Source: JALORV01 sp963791235 (GTDB taxonomy: Bacteria > Pseudomonadota > Gammaproteobacteria > Burkholderiales > Burkholderiaceae_F). From it: DNA of 64,000 nucleotides. A model generated the notes under the pieces. That model saw only the letters and a program-made list of their open reading frames with translations. It was not told where the DNA came from and did no database searches. Of this stretch, positions 35,551 through 45,663 are shown in pieces; the first letter of the stretch is position 1, and every line of letters starts with the position of its first letter. The DNA lies in NCBI GenBank assembly GCA_963791235.1, contig CAWBRW010000029.1, forward strand, positions 1 to 64,000, given 5' to 3'. Made by a program: the position numbers and the translations under genes.

Positions 35551-38500
35551 ATGAATTCCGGCACGACTGCTGAACCGGGCCCGCGGCCCTTCGCACACTT
35601 CGCCGGCGACCCGAGCCCGTCCGCGCCGCTGCGCGCGGCGATTACCGCGGCGACGCGACGGGCGGAGCCGGAGTGTGTTGCCGCGCTGATCGATGCCGCG
35701 CGACTTCCCGCCGCAGAGGCGGCCGCGGTGCAGTCGCTCGCCGCCGACCTCGCACGACGGCTGCGCTCGCGCCGGACCGGCGCGGGTCGTGAAGGCCTGG
35801 TGCAGGGACTGGTGCAGGAGTTCTCGCTCTCGTCGCAGGAGGGCGTCGCGCTGATGTGTCTGGCGGAGGCGCTGCTGCGCATTCCGGACACCGCGACGCG
35901 CGACGCGCTGATCCGCGACAAGATCGGCGATGCCGACTGGGAATCCCACCTCGGGCGCAGTCGGTCGCTGTTCGTCAATGCGGCGACCTGGGGCCTGCTG
36001 CTGACCGGCAAGCTGGTCTCGACGCACACGGAGCGGGGCCTCGCCAGCGCACTGGCGCGCGTGGTGGCGCGCAGCGGCGAGCCGCTGATCCGGCGCGGTG
36101 TCGACATGGCGATGCGCCTGATGGGCGAGCAGTTCGTCACCGGCGAAACGATCACCGAGGCGCTGGCCGTCGCCCGCCGCCGCGAGGCCGAAGGCTTCAC
36201 CTACTCCTATGACATGCTGGGCGAAGCGGCGATGACGGCCGTGGACTCGCAGCGTTATCTCGAGTCCTATGAAGCGGCGATTCATGCGATCGGTCGCGCG
36301 TCCGCCGGTCGCGGGCTGTATGAAGGCCCGGGTATCTCGCTGAAGCTCTCGGCACTGCATCCGCGCTTCAGCCGGGCGCAGCGCCAGCGCGTGCTGACGG
36401 AGCTGCATCCGCGCCTGCTCCATCTCGCGCTGCTGGCGCGGCAGTACGACATCGGCATCAACATCGATGCCGAGGAAGCGGACCGTCTCGAGATCTCGCT
36501 CGACCTGCTGGAGCGTCTCTGCGCGGAGCCGGCGCTCGCGGACTGGAACGGCGTCGGCTTCGTCGTGCAGGCCTATCTCAAGCGCGCGCCGTTCGTGATC
36601 GATTTCGTCATCGACCTGGCGCGGCGTACGCGCCATCGGCTGATGATCCGCCTCGTCAAGGGCGCCTACTGGGATGCGGAGATCAAGCGGGCGCAGATCG
36701 ACGGACTGACCGACTTTCCCGTCTACACCCGCAAGGCGCACTCTGACCTCTGCTACCTGGCCTGCGCGCGCAGGCTGCTGGCCGCCCCGGACGCGGTGTA
36801 CCCGCAGTTTGCGACGCATAACGCGCATACCGTCGCCGCGGTCTATCACGCGGCCGGCCCGGAGTTCCGTGCCGGCCAGTACGAGTTCCAGTGCCTGCAC
36901 GGCATGGGCGAGCCGTTGTACGAGCACGTGGTGGCACGCCGTGGCGACGGGCTGGCGCGGCCGTGCCGCATCTACGCGCCGGTCGGAACGCACGAGACCT
37001 TGCTCGCCTACCTGGTGCGCCGCCTGCTGGAGAACGGCTCGAACAGTTCGTTCGTCAATCGCATTGCGGATGAGGACTTGCCGATCGAGGAACTCGTGGC
37101 GGACCCGGTGGCGACCATCGAGCAGCAGGCGAGCGCAGACGGCGTGCTGGGAGCGCCGCATCCGGCCATCGTTCTGCCGCCGCAGCTGTTCGGTGCGACA
37201 CGCCGCAACTCGATCGGAATGGACCTGGCCAGCGAGAGCCAGCTCGATCAATTGGCCGCGGCCTTGCAGGCGACTGCGCAGCAGGCATGGCGCGCCGAGC
37301 CGATGATCGTGGGCGCGCCAGTTTCCGCGCAACGCCTGAGGGTCGAGTTGCGCAATCCCGCGGACCGTCGTGATCTCGTGGGTACGGTCGTGGAGGCCAC
37401 CGCGGCCGATGTCGACGTCGCGCTTGCCGCGGCGGCCGCGGCGCTCCCGCACTGGCGAGGTCGCGCAGCGACCGAGCGAGCAACGGCGCTTGAACGCGCA
37501 GCCGACGCGATGGAAGCGCAGATGCCGCAACTCATGGGGCTCATCGTGCGCGAGGCCGGCAAGACGGCCGCGAATGCGGTGGGCGAGGTGCGCGAGGCGA
37601 TCGACTTCCTGCGTTACTACGCAGCACAGTCGCGCGCCGAACTGGGGGCGTTGAACGCGCCGCTCGGGCCCGTCGTGTGCATCAGTCCGTGGAATTTCCC
37701 TTTGGCCATTTTTGTCGGGCAGATCGCGGCGGCGCTGGCGGCAGGAAATACCGTGCTCGCGAAGCCCGCTGAGCAGACGCCGCTGATCGCGGCGCAAGCG
37801 GTCGCCCTGCTGCACGGCGCCGGAGTGCCGCGCGACGTGCTGCAGCTGCTGCCCGGTCGGGGCGAGATCGTCGGCGCAGCGCTGGTGGCCGACCCGCGCG
37901 TCCGCGGCGTGATGTTCACCGGATCGACCGACGTCGCGCGCCTACTGCAGCGCAGCCTTGCAGGTCGAATCGACGAGGACAGCCGGCCGATCACGCTGAT
38001 TGCCGAGACCGGCGGCCAGAACGCAATGATCGTCGACTCCTCGGCGTTGCCCGAGCAGGTGGTGGCCGACGTGCTGTCATCGGCGTTCGACAGCGCGGGG
38101 CAGCGCTGCTCGGCGCTGCGGGTGCTGTGCCTGCAGGAAGACATCGTCGATCGCATGCTGCCGATGCTGGAGGGCGCCATGCGCGAGCTCGCGGTCGGCT
38201 CCCCGGAACGTCTCGCCGTTGATGTCGGGCCGGTGATCGACGAGGAGGCGCGCCGCACGATCGAGGCGCATATCGACGCGATGCGCGCGCAGGGTCGCCG
38301 CGTTTTCCAGGCGCAGGCGATGGACGAAGACGCGCGACGCAGTCACGGCTGCTTCTTGATGCCGACCGTCGTCGAGATCGAAAGCGTCGCGGAACTGACG
38401 CGCGAAGTGTTCGGCCCGGTCCTGCACGTGCTGCGCTACCGGCGCGAGGACCTGGTGGCGCTGGTCGATGCGATCAACTCCACCGGCTTCGGACTCACGC

Positions 38501-39313
38501 TCGGCATCCACTCCCGCATCGACGAAACGATCGACGGCATCGTCGCGCGAGCGCATGTCGGCAACCAGTACGTAAACCGCAACATGATCGGCGCGGTGGT
38601 CGGCGTGCAGCCGTTCGGCGGCGACGGGCTCTCCGGTACCGGCCCGAAGGCGGGGGGCCCGCTGTACCTGCGGCGCCTCGTGCGCGGCGCCTCGCCATCA
38701 GGCGCTTTGGCCACTGACCCCGCAGCCACGGTTTCGAGTGAGCGCGACACCCTCCTGGCGCCGCTGCGGGCACTGCTCGAATGGCTGGCGCGCCCCGTCG
38801 CGGCAGAGCCCCTCGTCGCCACCTGCGATGCGTTGCTGGGGAGTTCGCCGCTTGGCGTGGCGCATGCGCTGCCTGGGCCGACCGGCGAACGCAACACCTA
38901 CGCGCTGGTGCCGCGCACGGCGATCCTGGCGGTGGCGCTGCAGCGGGACGACCTGCTGTTCCAGCTGGCCCATGTGCTGGCCGCTGGATCGCGCGCGGTG
39001 TGGCCCGACGATGCGCTGTCGCGGCGCGTGCGAGACGAACTGCCGGCGGGCCTGCGCGCGTTCATCACGCTGGCAGCGGATCCGGTCGCCGCTGAGATCG
39101 ACATCGCGCTGCTGCAGGCACCGCCGGAGCAGGTGCGTGACTGGAGCCGCCGACTCGCGCAGCGACCGGGCGCCATCGTGACGGTGCATGCCTGCGCGCC
39201 CGGCACGCCGCGATCGCGATGCCTATCCGCTGGCACTGCTGATGGCGGAGCGCACGGTATCCGTCAACACCGCGGCCGCCGGCGGCAATGCAAGCCTGAT
39301 GACCATCGGCTGA
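35551..39313 (+). CDS. putA: Bifunctional proline dehydrogenase / glutamate semialdehyde dehydrogenase, frameshifted near its end
   Basis: This protein oxidises proline to glutamate in two steps at the membrane. The PRODH domain shows GISLKLSALHPRF and RLVKGAYWDAEIKRAQ. The ALDH domain shows ISPWNFPLAIFVGQIAAALA, AETGGQNAMIVD, catalytic Cys in SAGQRCSALR and REVFGPVLHV. There is no N-terminal ribbon-helix-helix, so it should not autorepress DNA, and it has the C-terminal ALDH-superfamily extension. Near 39205 one extra base shifts the frame; corrected, it reads DRDAYPLALLMAERTVSV and NTAAAGGNASLMTIG and stops at 39313 (about 1,254 residues). Uncorrected, it runs to 39477 over the GNAT gene. 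Confidence 0.92.
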
Positions 39314-39329
39314 CGCGCGACGTTGCAGC

Positions 39330-39773
39330 ATGTCAATCACGGTCACGCTGCACGATGAACTGCCGCCCGAGGCGACGGCGATCGATACGGGCCTGGGCGA
39401 GGCCAACGCGGCTGCAGCGCCGCTGGAGGACGTTCAGGCACTGGCGTGCCTGGCCCGCGACGACGCAGGCCGGGTGATCGGCGGAGCGATCGGGCGGACG
39501 TGGGGCGCGTGTTGCGAGCTGCAGCAGCTCTGGGTGGAGCCGGCGCATCGACGGCGCGGCATCGCGTCGCGGCTGGTTCGGGAATTCGAACGACGGGCGG
39601 AAGCGCGCGGTGCCCGCACGTTCTACCTTGAGACATTCAGCTTCCAGGCGCCCGGGTTGTACCGATCACTCGGCTACAGCGAGCGCCTCGCGCTGCACGG
39701 CTTTGCGCCCGGCATCGTGAAGTACACAATGGTCCGCGAGCTCGACGAACCATCCGCTTCGCTACCGCGGTAG
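39330..39773 (+). CDS. GNAT-family N-acetyltransferase
   Basis: This 147-residue GNAT protein has the acetyl-CoA-binding motif LWVEPAHRRRGIASRLVREF and a following beta strand/helix with RTFYLETFSFQAPGLYRSLG. It should transfer acetyl to an amine; the substrate is unknown. The start is 16 bases after the corrected putA stop, which supports the correction, and it may be co-transcribed with putA. Confidence 0.88.
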   Translation: MSITVTLHDELPPEATAIDTGLGEANAAAAPLEDVQALACLARDDAGRVIGGAIGRTWGACCELQQLWVEPAHRRRGIASRLVREFERRAEARGARTFYLETFSFQAPGLYRSLGYSERLALHGFAPGIVKYTMVRELDEPSASLPR

Positions 39774-39788
39774 TGGCCCGCATGCGGC

Positions 39789-40685
39789 TCAGGCTTTGGT
39801 GTCGAGCGCCGCGCCGCACGCCTGGCAGTGCCGCGCGCGTTCGGCGTGGTCGGTGCTGCTGCAGGCCGGGCAGACGCGAATCCGGCCCTCCTGGCGGATG
39901 CGCTGGCTGGTCATTTCGGCCGTCACGATGCCGGTGGGTACCGCGAGGATGCCCCAGCCCAGCAGCATGCTGACGCTCGCCAGTGCGCGGCCAAGGTCCG
40001 TTTTCGGTGTGATGTCGCCGAAGCCGACCGTCGTCACCGTCGTGATGGCCCAGTACACGGCCATCGGAATGCTGGTGAAGCCGTTCTCGGGACCTTCGAT
40101 CAGGTACATCAGCGTGCCGATCAGGACCACCAGCATGAAGACGGTGCCGATGAACACGAAGATCTTGCGCCGGCTGGCATGCAACGCTGCTCCCAGCCGG
40201 CGGTATTCGGCGATGTATTCGGTGAGCTTCAGGATCCGGAATACCCGCAGCAGCCGCAGCAGCCGGATATCGATCAGCACGTGCAGGACGGGGAAGAACA
40301 GCGCCAGGTACGTCGGCAGGACCGACAGCAGGTCGACGATGCCGAAGAAGCTGCGCGCGTAACGCAGCGGCCGCTTCACGCAGTAAAGCCGCGCAACGTA
40401 CTCGACGCTGAAGAGGAGAGTGAAGCCCCATTCGAGGACGTCAAAGAGGCCGCCGTAACGCGCCGACAGGCTCTCGACGCTGTCGAGCATGACAACGAGG
40501 ACGCTCGTGACGATCGCCCACAGCAGCACGATGTCGAAGAGCTTGCCGGCCCGAGTGTCCGACTCGAAGATGACGATGAACAGATCGCGGCGCAGGCCGT
40601 GGTCCGGCATGCCGAACTTGCGCGCTTCCGACGATTCGCCAGCGCGTTCGCCGGAAGGCGGTCCGGGAGTCGATGGAGGGACCAT
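39789..40685 (-). CDS. Voltage-gated potassium channel protein
   Basis: This 298-residue six-helix channel has an Arg-rich S4 (RLLRLLRVFRILKLTEYIAE), the pore helix and selectivity filter (YWAITTVTTVGFGD) and S5/S6 helices (IFVFIGTVFMLVVLIGTLMY). It is the KvAP/Kch type. A C-terminal zinc ribbon (CPACSSTDHAERARHCQACG) is an unusual appendage that may gate or tether the channel. The start at 40685 gives a Pro/Ser-rich cytosolic N-terminus. It converges on the GNAT gene 15 bases away. Confidence 0.9.
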   Translation of the reverse strand: MVPPSTPGPPSGERAGESSEARKFGMPDHGLRRDLFIVIFESDTRAGKLFDIVLLWAIVTSVLVVMLDSVESLSARYGGLFDVLEWGFTLLFSVEYVARLYCVKRPLRYARSFFGIVDLLSVLPTYLALFFPVLHVLIDIRLLRLLRVFRILKLTEYIAEYRRLGAALHASRRKIFVFIGTVFMLVVLIGTLMYLIEGPENGFTSIPMAVYWAITTVTTVGFGDITPKTDLGRALASVSMLLGWGILAVPTGIVTAEMTSQRIRQEGRIRVCPACSSTDHAERARHCQACGAALDTKA

Positions 40686-40836
40686 GCGCGTACCTGAAGG
40701 AAGCGATATCGCAGGATAAACGCTGCGGCAGGTCCCACGCTGGGGACGGCGCAATCGGATCACTACGCTCCACTGACGGCCGCGGCAGGAGAGACTGCTG
40801 GGCGCCGACCTGGCCGCCGCGCAGGCAGCGCTTTGC

Positions 40837-42453
40837 TCAGCTCGTCAGGCGCTCGCGCAGCTTCCGATGCAGGATCTTGCCGGTGGCCGTGCGGGGCATC
40901 TCGCTCTCCGGGACGAAGGTGACTGCACGCGGGCGCTTGTAGCCGGCAATGCGGTCGCGGCACCAGTCGAGCACATGATCCTCGGAGAGCTTCGCGTCGG
41001 GATGCAGTACGACCACCGCATGCACGGCCTCGCCCCACTTGTCGTGCGGCAGGCCAATCACCGCGACATCCTTGACGCCTGGGCAGCGGCCCACGACCTC
41101 CTCGACCTCCGACGGATAGACGTTCTCGCCGCCGCTGATGATCATGTTGCTCTTGCGGTCGACGAGGTGGATGAAGCCGTCCGCGTCGCGCAGTGCAAGG
41201 TCGCCGACGCTGCAGTAACCGTCAGGACGCAGCGCTTCGGCAGTCTTCTCCGGGTTCTTCCAGTAGCCGTCGAACGTATAGGGCGTGCGCGAGAAGAGTT
41301 CGCCCACTTCGCCGTCGGGCACGTCGCGGCCATCGGGGTCCAGCAGGCGCACCGGGCCGGAGCCTGTCCATTCGCGGCCCACCGAGCCCAGGTGGGTGAT
41401 CTGCTCGTCGGGGCGCAGCAGCGTGACCCAGCCGGCCTCGGTCGAGCCGTACAACTCGTGGAGTTGCGAATTGCTGAAATGCTCGAGGATCGCAAGCTTG
41501 GTGTCGCGCCGCGCCGGGGCCGAGGAAATCATCAGCTTGCGCATGCTCGACACATCGTGGCGCGCCTTCACCTGTGACGGCAGGCCAAGCATCATGATGT
41601 AGTGCGTCGGTACCAGCGAAGTGAAGGTGACATGCTGCTGCGCCATCGACTGCAGCAGCGCCTCCGGGTCAAAACTCCGGCGGTCGTCGACGACGCAGGT
41701 CGCGCCGAGGTAGGTGAAGGTGAAGCTGAAGTAGAGCGAGTTCGCGTGACACATCGGCATCACCAGAAGCCCGGTGTCCTGCCGCGTCAGCCCCATGTCG
41801 AAGGCGGTGACCAGCGAGATCAGCGCGCTGCCCTGATGGTTGCGGATCGCACCCTTCGGTCGTCCCGTGGTGCCCGACGTGTACATCAGCGCCCAGGTGT
41901 CGGTCGGCGCCACCTCCACCGCCGGCGCACGGGCGGATCCCGCGCGCACCAGCGCTTCGACACCGCGCCAGCCACGCGGCGTGCGTGAACCGCCAAAGTG
42001 CACCCAGGCGTCCTTGCCGATCAGCGGCAGGTTCGGGCGCACCGGCTCGATGCTCTCGAGCAGCGCGTCCTGCACGATCATTGCGCGGGCTTCGGCGTTC
42101 GCGACGATGTACTCGATCTCGGGCGGCGTCAGGCGGAAATTGATCGGCACGGCGACCAGCCCTGCCTTGGCGAGCGCGACGTACAACTCGAGCCACTCGA
42201 CGCAGTTGTACGCGAGTACCGCGACCCGGTCGCCCTTCACCAGGCCCAGGCCGAGCAGCGCATTGGCGAGGCTGTTGCTGCGCTCGTTCCACTGTGCGAA
42301 CGTCAGCGTGCGCTTCGAGTCGCGGGCGCCGATCTTGTCCGGCTGCAGCCGCGCATGTGCCGCGACGATCTGGCCGACATTCAGAACGCCACCGAGCGGC
42401 GGACCCGCGACGGCTGGCACTCGCGCCGTTTTGGAACTGCCGGACCGGCTCAC
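40837..42453 (-). CDS. Acyl-CoA synthetase (AMP-forming)
   Basis: This 538-residue ANL-family enzyme has the P-loop YTSGTTGRPKGAIRNHQGS, ELYGSTEAG, YCSVGDLALRDADGF and the C-terminal Lys site (PRTATGKILHRKLRERL). It activates a carboxylic acid to its CoA ester in the cytosol. It starts at GTG 42453, whose GTGA overlaps the stop of the upstream ThDP enzyme, so the two are translationally coupled. That pairing resembles oxalyl-CoA or 2-hydroxyacyl-CoA metabolism. The acyl specificity is unknown. Confidence 0.92.
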   Translation of the reverse strand: MSRSGSSKTARVPAVAGPPLGGVLNVGQIVAAHARLQPDKIGARDSKRTLTFAQWNERSNSLANALLGLGLVKGDRVAVLAYNCVEWLELYVALAKAGLVAVPINFRLTPPEIEYIVANAEARAMIVQDALLESIEPVRPNLPLIGKDAWVHFGGSRTPRGWRGVEALVRAGSARAPAVEVAPTDTWALMYTSGTTGRPKGAIRNHQGSALISLVTAFDMGLTRQDTGLLVMPMCHANSLYFSFTFTYLGATCVVDDRRSFDPEALLQSMAQQHVTFTSLVPTHYIMMLGLPSQVKARHDVSSMRKLMISSAPARRDTKLAILEHFSNSQLHELYGSTEAGWVTLLRPDEQITHLGSVGREWTGSGPVRLLDPDGRDVPDGEVGELFSRTPYTFDGYWKNPEKTAEALRPDGYCSVGDLALRDADGFIHLVDRKSNMIISGGENVYPSEVEEVVGRCPGVKDVAVIGLPHDKWGEAVHAVVVLHPDAKLSEDHVLDWCRDRIAGYKRPRAVTFVPESEMPRTATGKILHRKLRERLTS

Positions 42454-44171
42454 TGGCGCCTCGCGTGTTCCGCCTCGTCCCAGGCCGTCAAGGCCTGGAA
42501 GTCTCCTGCGAACGCGAGGCCCTTGCCGGCATCCGAACTCAGTGCTTCGCGCGTCACCACGACATCGATCAATGCTGGCGCCTGGTCGAACGCTGCGCGG
42601 ATCGCATCGGTCAGCCGCGCCGGATCGGTGACGCGCTCGCCATGCAGGCCAAACGCGCGCGCCATCGCTGCGTAGTCGCTCCACGCCAGTTCGGTGCCGA
42701 CAATGCGGCCGCCGTAATTCATCTCCTGATCCACCCGCTCGATGTTCCAGGCGGCGTTGTTCGAGACGATGAAGACCACTTTCGCGCCGTGCCGCTTGGC
42801 CGAGTCGATCTCCATCGCATTGATGCCGAACGCGCCGTCGCCGGTGACGACGACCACCTGCCGCTCCGGGTGCAGCAGCGCGGCGGCGACGCCGTAGGGC
42901 GTGCCCACGCCCAGGCAGCCGAACGCACCGGCATCGAGATAGGTGCGCGACTCGAGTCCGGTGCGCGCGAAGCTCAGGAGGTCGCCGCCGTCGGCGATCG
43001 TGATCGCGTCAGGCCGCAGAACTTCGCGCAAGGCCGCAAAAATGTGGTTCGGATGCATGCGCCCGTCCTTGCCAGCCGGAGCTTCGGCCAGCGACGCCGC
43101 ATACTTTTGCGCACGCCGCAGGTGCTCGCTGCGCAAGGCCTCGCACCAGCCGGAGTCGAGGCCTTGCCCGCGCGTCGTCAGTGCGCGCGTGATTGCCGCG
43201 AGAGCGGCAGCCGGATGCGCAAAGAGTTCGACTTCACCGCGCCGGTTCTCGCGCAGTTCCTCGGCGTTGTCGCCGATACGCAGGAAGCGGGCGTTCGGCC
43301 AGACGGCCGGCGAGCCGTAGCCGGTCTGGTAGTCGAGCTTGCGGCCGATGACGATCGCGAGGTCGGTCTCCTGCATCGCGCGGCCGCGCATCGCGCCGAT
43401 CGTCGACGGATGCTTTGGGGGAACGAGGCCGCGGCTCTCCTGGGTATCGAGGTAGACGGCGCCCGAGGCATCGAGGAACGCCACCAGCTCGGCGCCGGCG
43501 TCGAGGGCGCCGCGGCCGGTGAGGACCAGCGGGCGCTTCGCTCCGGAAATCAGCGCGACCGCCTGCTCGACCTGCGCGGCATCGGGCGGAATCCGGCGCG
43601 GCGACCGCGGTGCCAGATATTCCGCCAGCACGACGCGCGGCGGCACGCTCTGGCGCAGGACGTCGGTCGGAATCTCGACGTACACGGGTCCGGGAGCATT
43701 GCCGTCGCCGAGCGCAGTCGATACCGCCTTGTCGAGGTCGCGCAGAAGGTTGCCGGAAATGCGCAGCGTGCGCGCGCTGCGCGTCACCGGACGCAGGATG
43801 GAGACGTGATCGATACCCTGCAGGGGGCCGAGGTCGTCCTGGGGCATCGGCGCGCAGCCGCCGATCAGCAGCACCGGCACGCGCTCCAGCTGGGCGTTGG
43901 CCATTGCCGTCACGCAGTTCGTCACGCCCGGGCCGGCGGTGACCGAGGCGACGCCGATGCCGCCGCTCAACACCGCGTGCGCATGCGCCATGTGCACCGC
44001 GGCGCCTTCGTCGCGCACGTCGATGATGCGCACGCCCTTGAGCGCGAGGTGGTCCCAGATCGGCTGGATGTGTCCGCCCTGCAGTCCGAACACGCGATCG
44101 ACGCCGCGCGCGACCAGGAACTCCGCCACCCACTCGGCCACCGTAAGGGCCGCCGCCTGCTTCGTACTCAT
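42450..44171 (-). CDS. Thiamine-diphosphate enzyme (acetolactate synthase-like)
   Basis: This 573-residue three-domain ThDP enzyme has the activating Glu in RDEGAAVHMAHAHAVLSGG, a central binding domain (GPVYVEIPTDVL) and the ThDP/Mg motif VVTGDGAFGINAMEIDSAKR with Asn-Asn downstream (IVSNNAAWNIERV). It resembles acetolactate synthase large subunits and the 2-hydroxyacyl-CoA/oxalyl-CoA lyase branch. No small regulatory subunit is present. The GTGA overlap with an acyl-CoA synthetase favours a CoA-linked 2-hydroxyacid lyase or decarboxylase. A strong GGAGGAGG site precedes ATG 44171. Confidence 0.88.
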   Translation of the reverse strand: MSTKQAAALTVAEWVAEFLVARGVDRVFGLQGGHIQPIWDHLALKGVRIIDVRDEGAAVHMAHAHAVLSGGIGVASVTAGPGVTNCVTAMANAQLERVPVLLIGGCAPMPQDDLGPLQGIDHVSILRPVTRSARTLRISGNLLRDLDKAVSTALGDGNAPGPVYVEIPTDVLRQSVPPRVVLAEYLAPRSPRRIPPDAAQVEQAVALISGAKRPLVLTGRGALDAGAELVAFLDASGAVYLDTQESRGLVPPKHPSTIGAMRGRAMQETDLAIVIGRKLDYQTGYGSPAVWPNARFLRIGDNAEELRENRRGEVELFAHPAAALAAITRALTTRGQGLDSGWCEALRSEHLRRAQKYAASLAEAPAGKDGRMHPNHIFAALREVLRPDAITIADGGDLLSFARTGLESRTYLDAGAFGCLGVGTPYGVAAALLHPERQVVVVTGDGAFGINAMEIDSAKRHGAKVVFIVSNNAAWNIERVDQEMNYGGRIVGTELAWSDYAAMARAFGLHGERVTDPARLTDAIRAAFDQAPALIDVVVTREALSSDAGKGLAFAGDFQALTAWDEAEHARRQ

Positions 44172-44328
44172 CGTCTGCCTCCTCCCGGTTGGGAACAGAC
44201 TGCACGATCAGGGGTCGCTCACTCGGCGACGCCCCGAAGGAGCGGCGATTATGGGCGAGCCGCTGCGGCCCGCCTAGCCTCCTCGCGCACTGCAACGCAG
44301 CGAAGCTGCCGGTAGCCTTGCGACCTGC

Positions 44329-45543
44329 ATGAAGGCCCTCCGCGTCATCGCCCACCTCGATATGGATGCGTTCTACGCGTCGGTCGAACTGCTGCGTTAC
44401 CCGGAACTGCGTGGCCAGGCGGTCGTCATTGGCGGCGGTCGCGAGCACCAGCCGACCTGGGATGTGGACCCCGCCACCGGAGAGCGCCGACGCCGCTTTG
44501 CCACGCTGCGCGGCTACGCCGGCCGCGGCGTGATCACGACCGCGACCTACGAGGCGCGAGCGCTTGGCGTCAACTCGGCGATGGGGATGATGAAGGCGGC
44601 CGCGAAGGCGCCCGACGCGGTGCTGCTGCCGGTGGACTTCGACGAGTACCGCAAGTACTCGCGTCTCTTCAAGGCGGCGGTGCGCGCGATCGCGCCGCAG
44701 GTCGAAGATCGCGGCATCGACGAGATCTACGTCGATCTCACCGACGTCATCGCGGCGCGTCTGCCGACCGACGAGGAGGTTGACCCCGACGATGCCGAGC
44801 GCAACGTCTGGTGGTGCGCACGCGAGGTGGCGGCGGAACTGAAGCAGGCCGTGAAAGAGGCGACCGGCCTCAGCTGCTCGGTCGGGCTCGCGCCGAACAA
44901 GCTGGTCGCAAAGATCGCCTCCGAACTCGACAAGCCCGATGGCCTGACGGTCGTCACCGATCGGGAAGTGGCGACACGGCTCGCACTGCTGTCCGTGCGG
45001 CGGTTGAACGGCGTCGGGCCGAAGTCGGCCGCCAGGCTGGCCCGCCTGGGCATCGCCACGATCGGCGAACTGGCGCAGGCTGACCGCGCCTGGCTGATGC
45101 AGCAGTTTGGCGCGAGCTACGGGCACTGGCTGGCTGACGCCGCGCGCGGCATCGATGAGCGGCCGGTCGTGACTTACAGCGAGCCGAAGTCGATCAGCCG
45201 CGAGACCACGTTCGAGCGTGACCTGCACGCGGTGCGCGACAGGGCGCAACTCACGCGTATCTTCACTGCGCTATGCAAGCAGGTCGCCGCCGACCTGGCG
45301 CGCAAGCACTATGCCGGTCGCACGATCGGCATCAAGCTGCGCTTCGAGGACTTCGTCACCGTGACGCGTGACCAGACATTGCCCGCGCCGGTCAGCGACG
45401 CGCAGGCGATTCGCCGCGCCGCCGGCGAATGCCTCAAGCGCGTCGATCTTGCCCGGCGCATCCGGCTGCTCGGCGTGCGCGTCGGTGCGCTGGAGAAACA
45501 GGGCGACGCGCCGGACCGCGGCGGGCTCGAGGAATCTGCATAG
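44329..45543 (+). CDS. dinB: DNA polymerase IV (Y family)
   Basis: This 404-residue translesion polymerase has the catalytic motifs HLDMDAFYASVELLRYPEL and DRGIDEIYVDLTDV, palm helices (GLAPNKLVAKIASELDKPDG), an HhH motif (GVGPKSAARLARLGIATIGE) and the little-finger domain. Against typical DinB it has two insertions. One of about 25 residues lies after GGG (REHQPTWDVDPATGERRRRF) and one follows DLTDV (DEEVDPDDAERNVWW). Both lie on the fingers/palm side and could alter substrate handling. The beta-clamp tail is not obvious. Confidence 0.92.
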   Translation: MKALRVIAHLDMDAFYASVELLRYPELRGQAVVIGGGREHQPTWDVDPATGERRRRFATLRGYAGRGVITTATYEARALGVNSAMGMMKAAAKAPDAVLLPVDFDEYRKYSRLFKAAVRAIAPQVEDRGIDEIYVDLTDVIAARLPTDEEVDPDDAERNVWWCAREVAAELKQAVKEATGLSCSVGLAPNKLVAKIASELDKPDGLTVVTDREVATRLALLSVRRLNGVGPKSAARLARLGIATIGELAQADRAWLMQQFGASYGHWLADAARGIDERPVVTYSEPKSISRETTFERDLHAVRDRAQLTRIFTALCKQVAADLARKHYAGRTIGIKLRFEDFVTVTRDQTLPAPVSDAQAIRRAAGECLKRVDLARRIRLLGVRVGALEKQGDAPDRGGLEESA

Positions 45544-45663
45544 GCCGTAGGCGCTGCGGCCGGATTTCGAGGCCGCGTTCTAGGCCGGAGCAACGCGGGA
45601 GCTGCGATTGCCGGTGCGGACGTGCTAGCTTGGATTTGTTGTCGCTTTCAAGAGTCGCACGCC

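Noticed and set aside
33895..37815. 1,306-residue leftward open frame
   Set aside because: It is antisense to the beta-propeller and putA, is Arg/His/Gln-rich without domains, and arises from high GC codon bias.
43234..45249. 671-residue leftward open frame
   Set aside because: It is antisense to dinB and an alternative frame of the ThDP gene, without protein-like composition.
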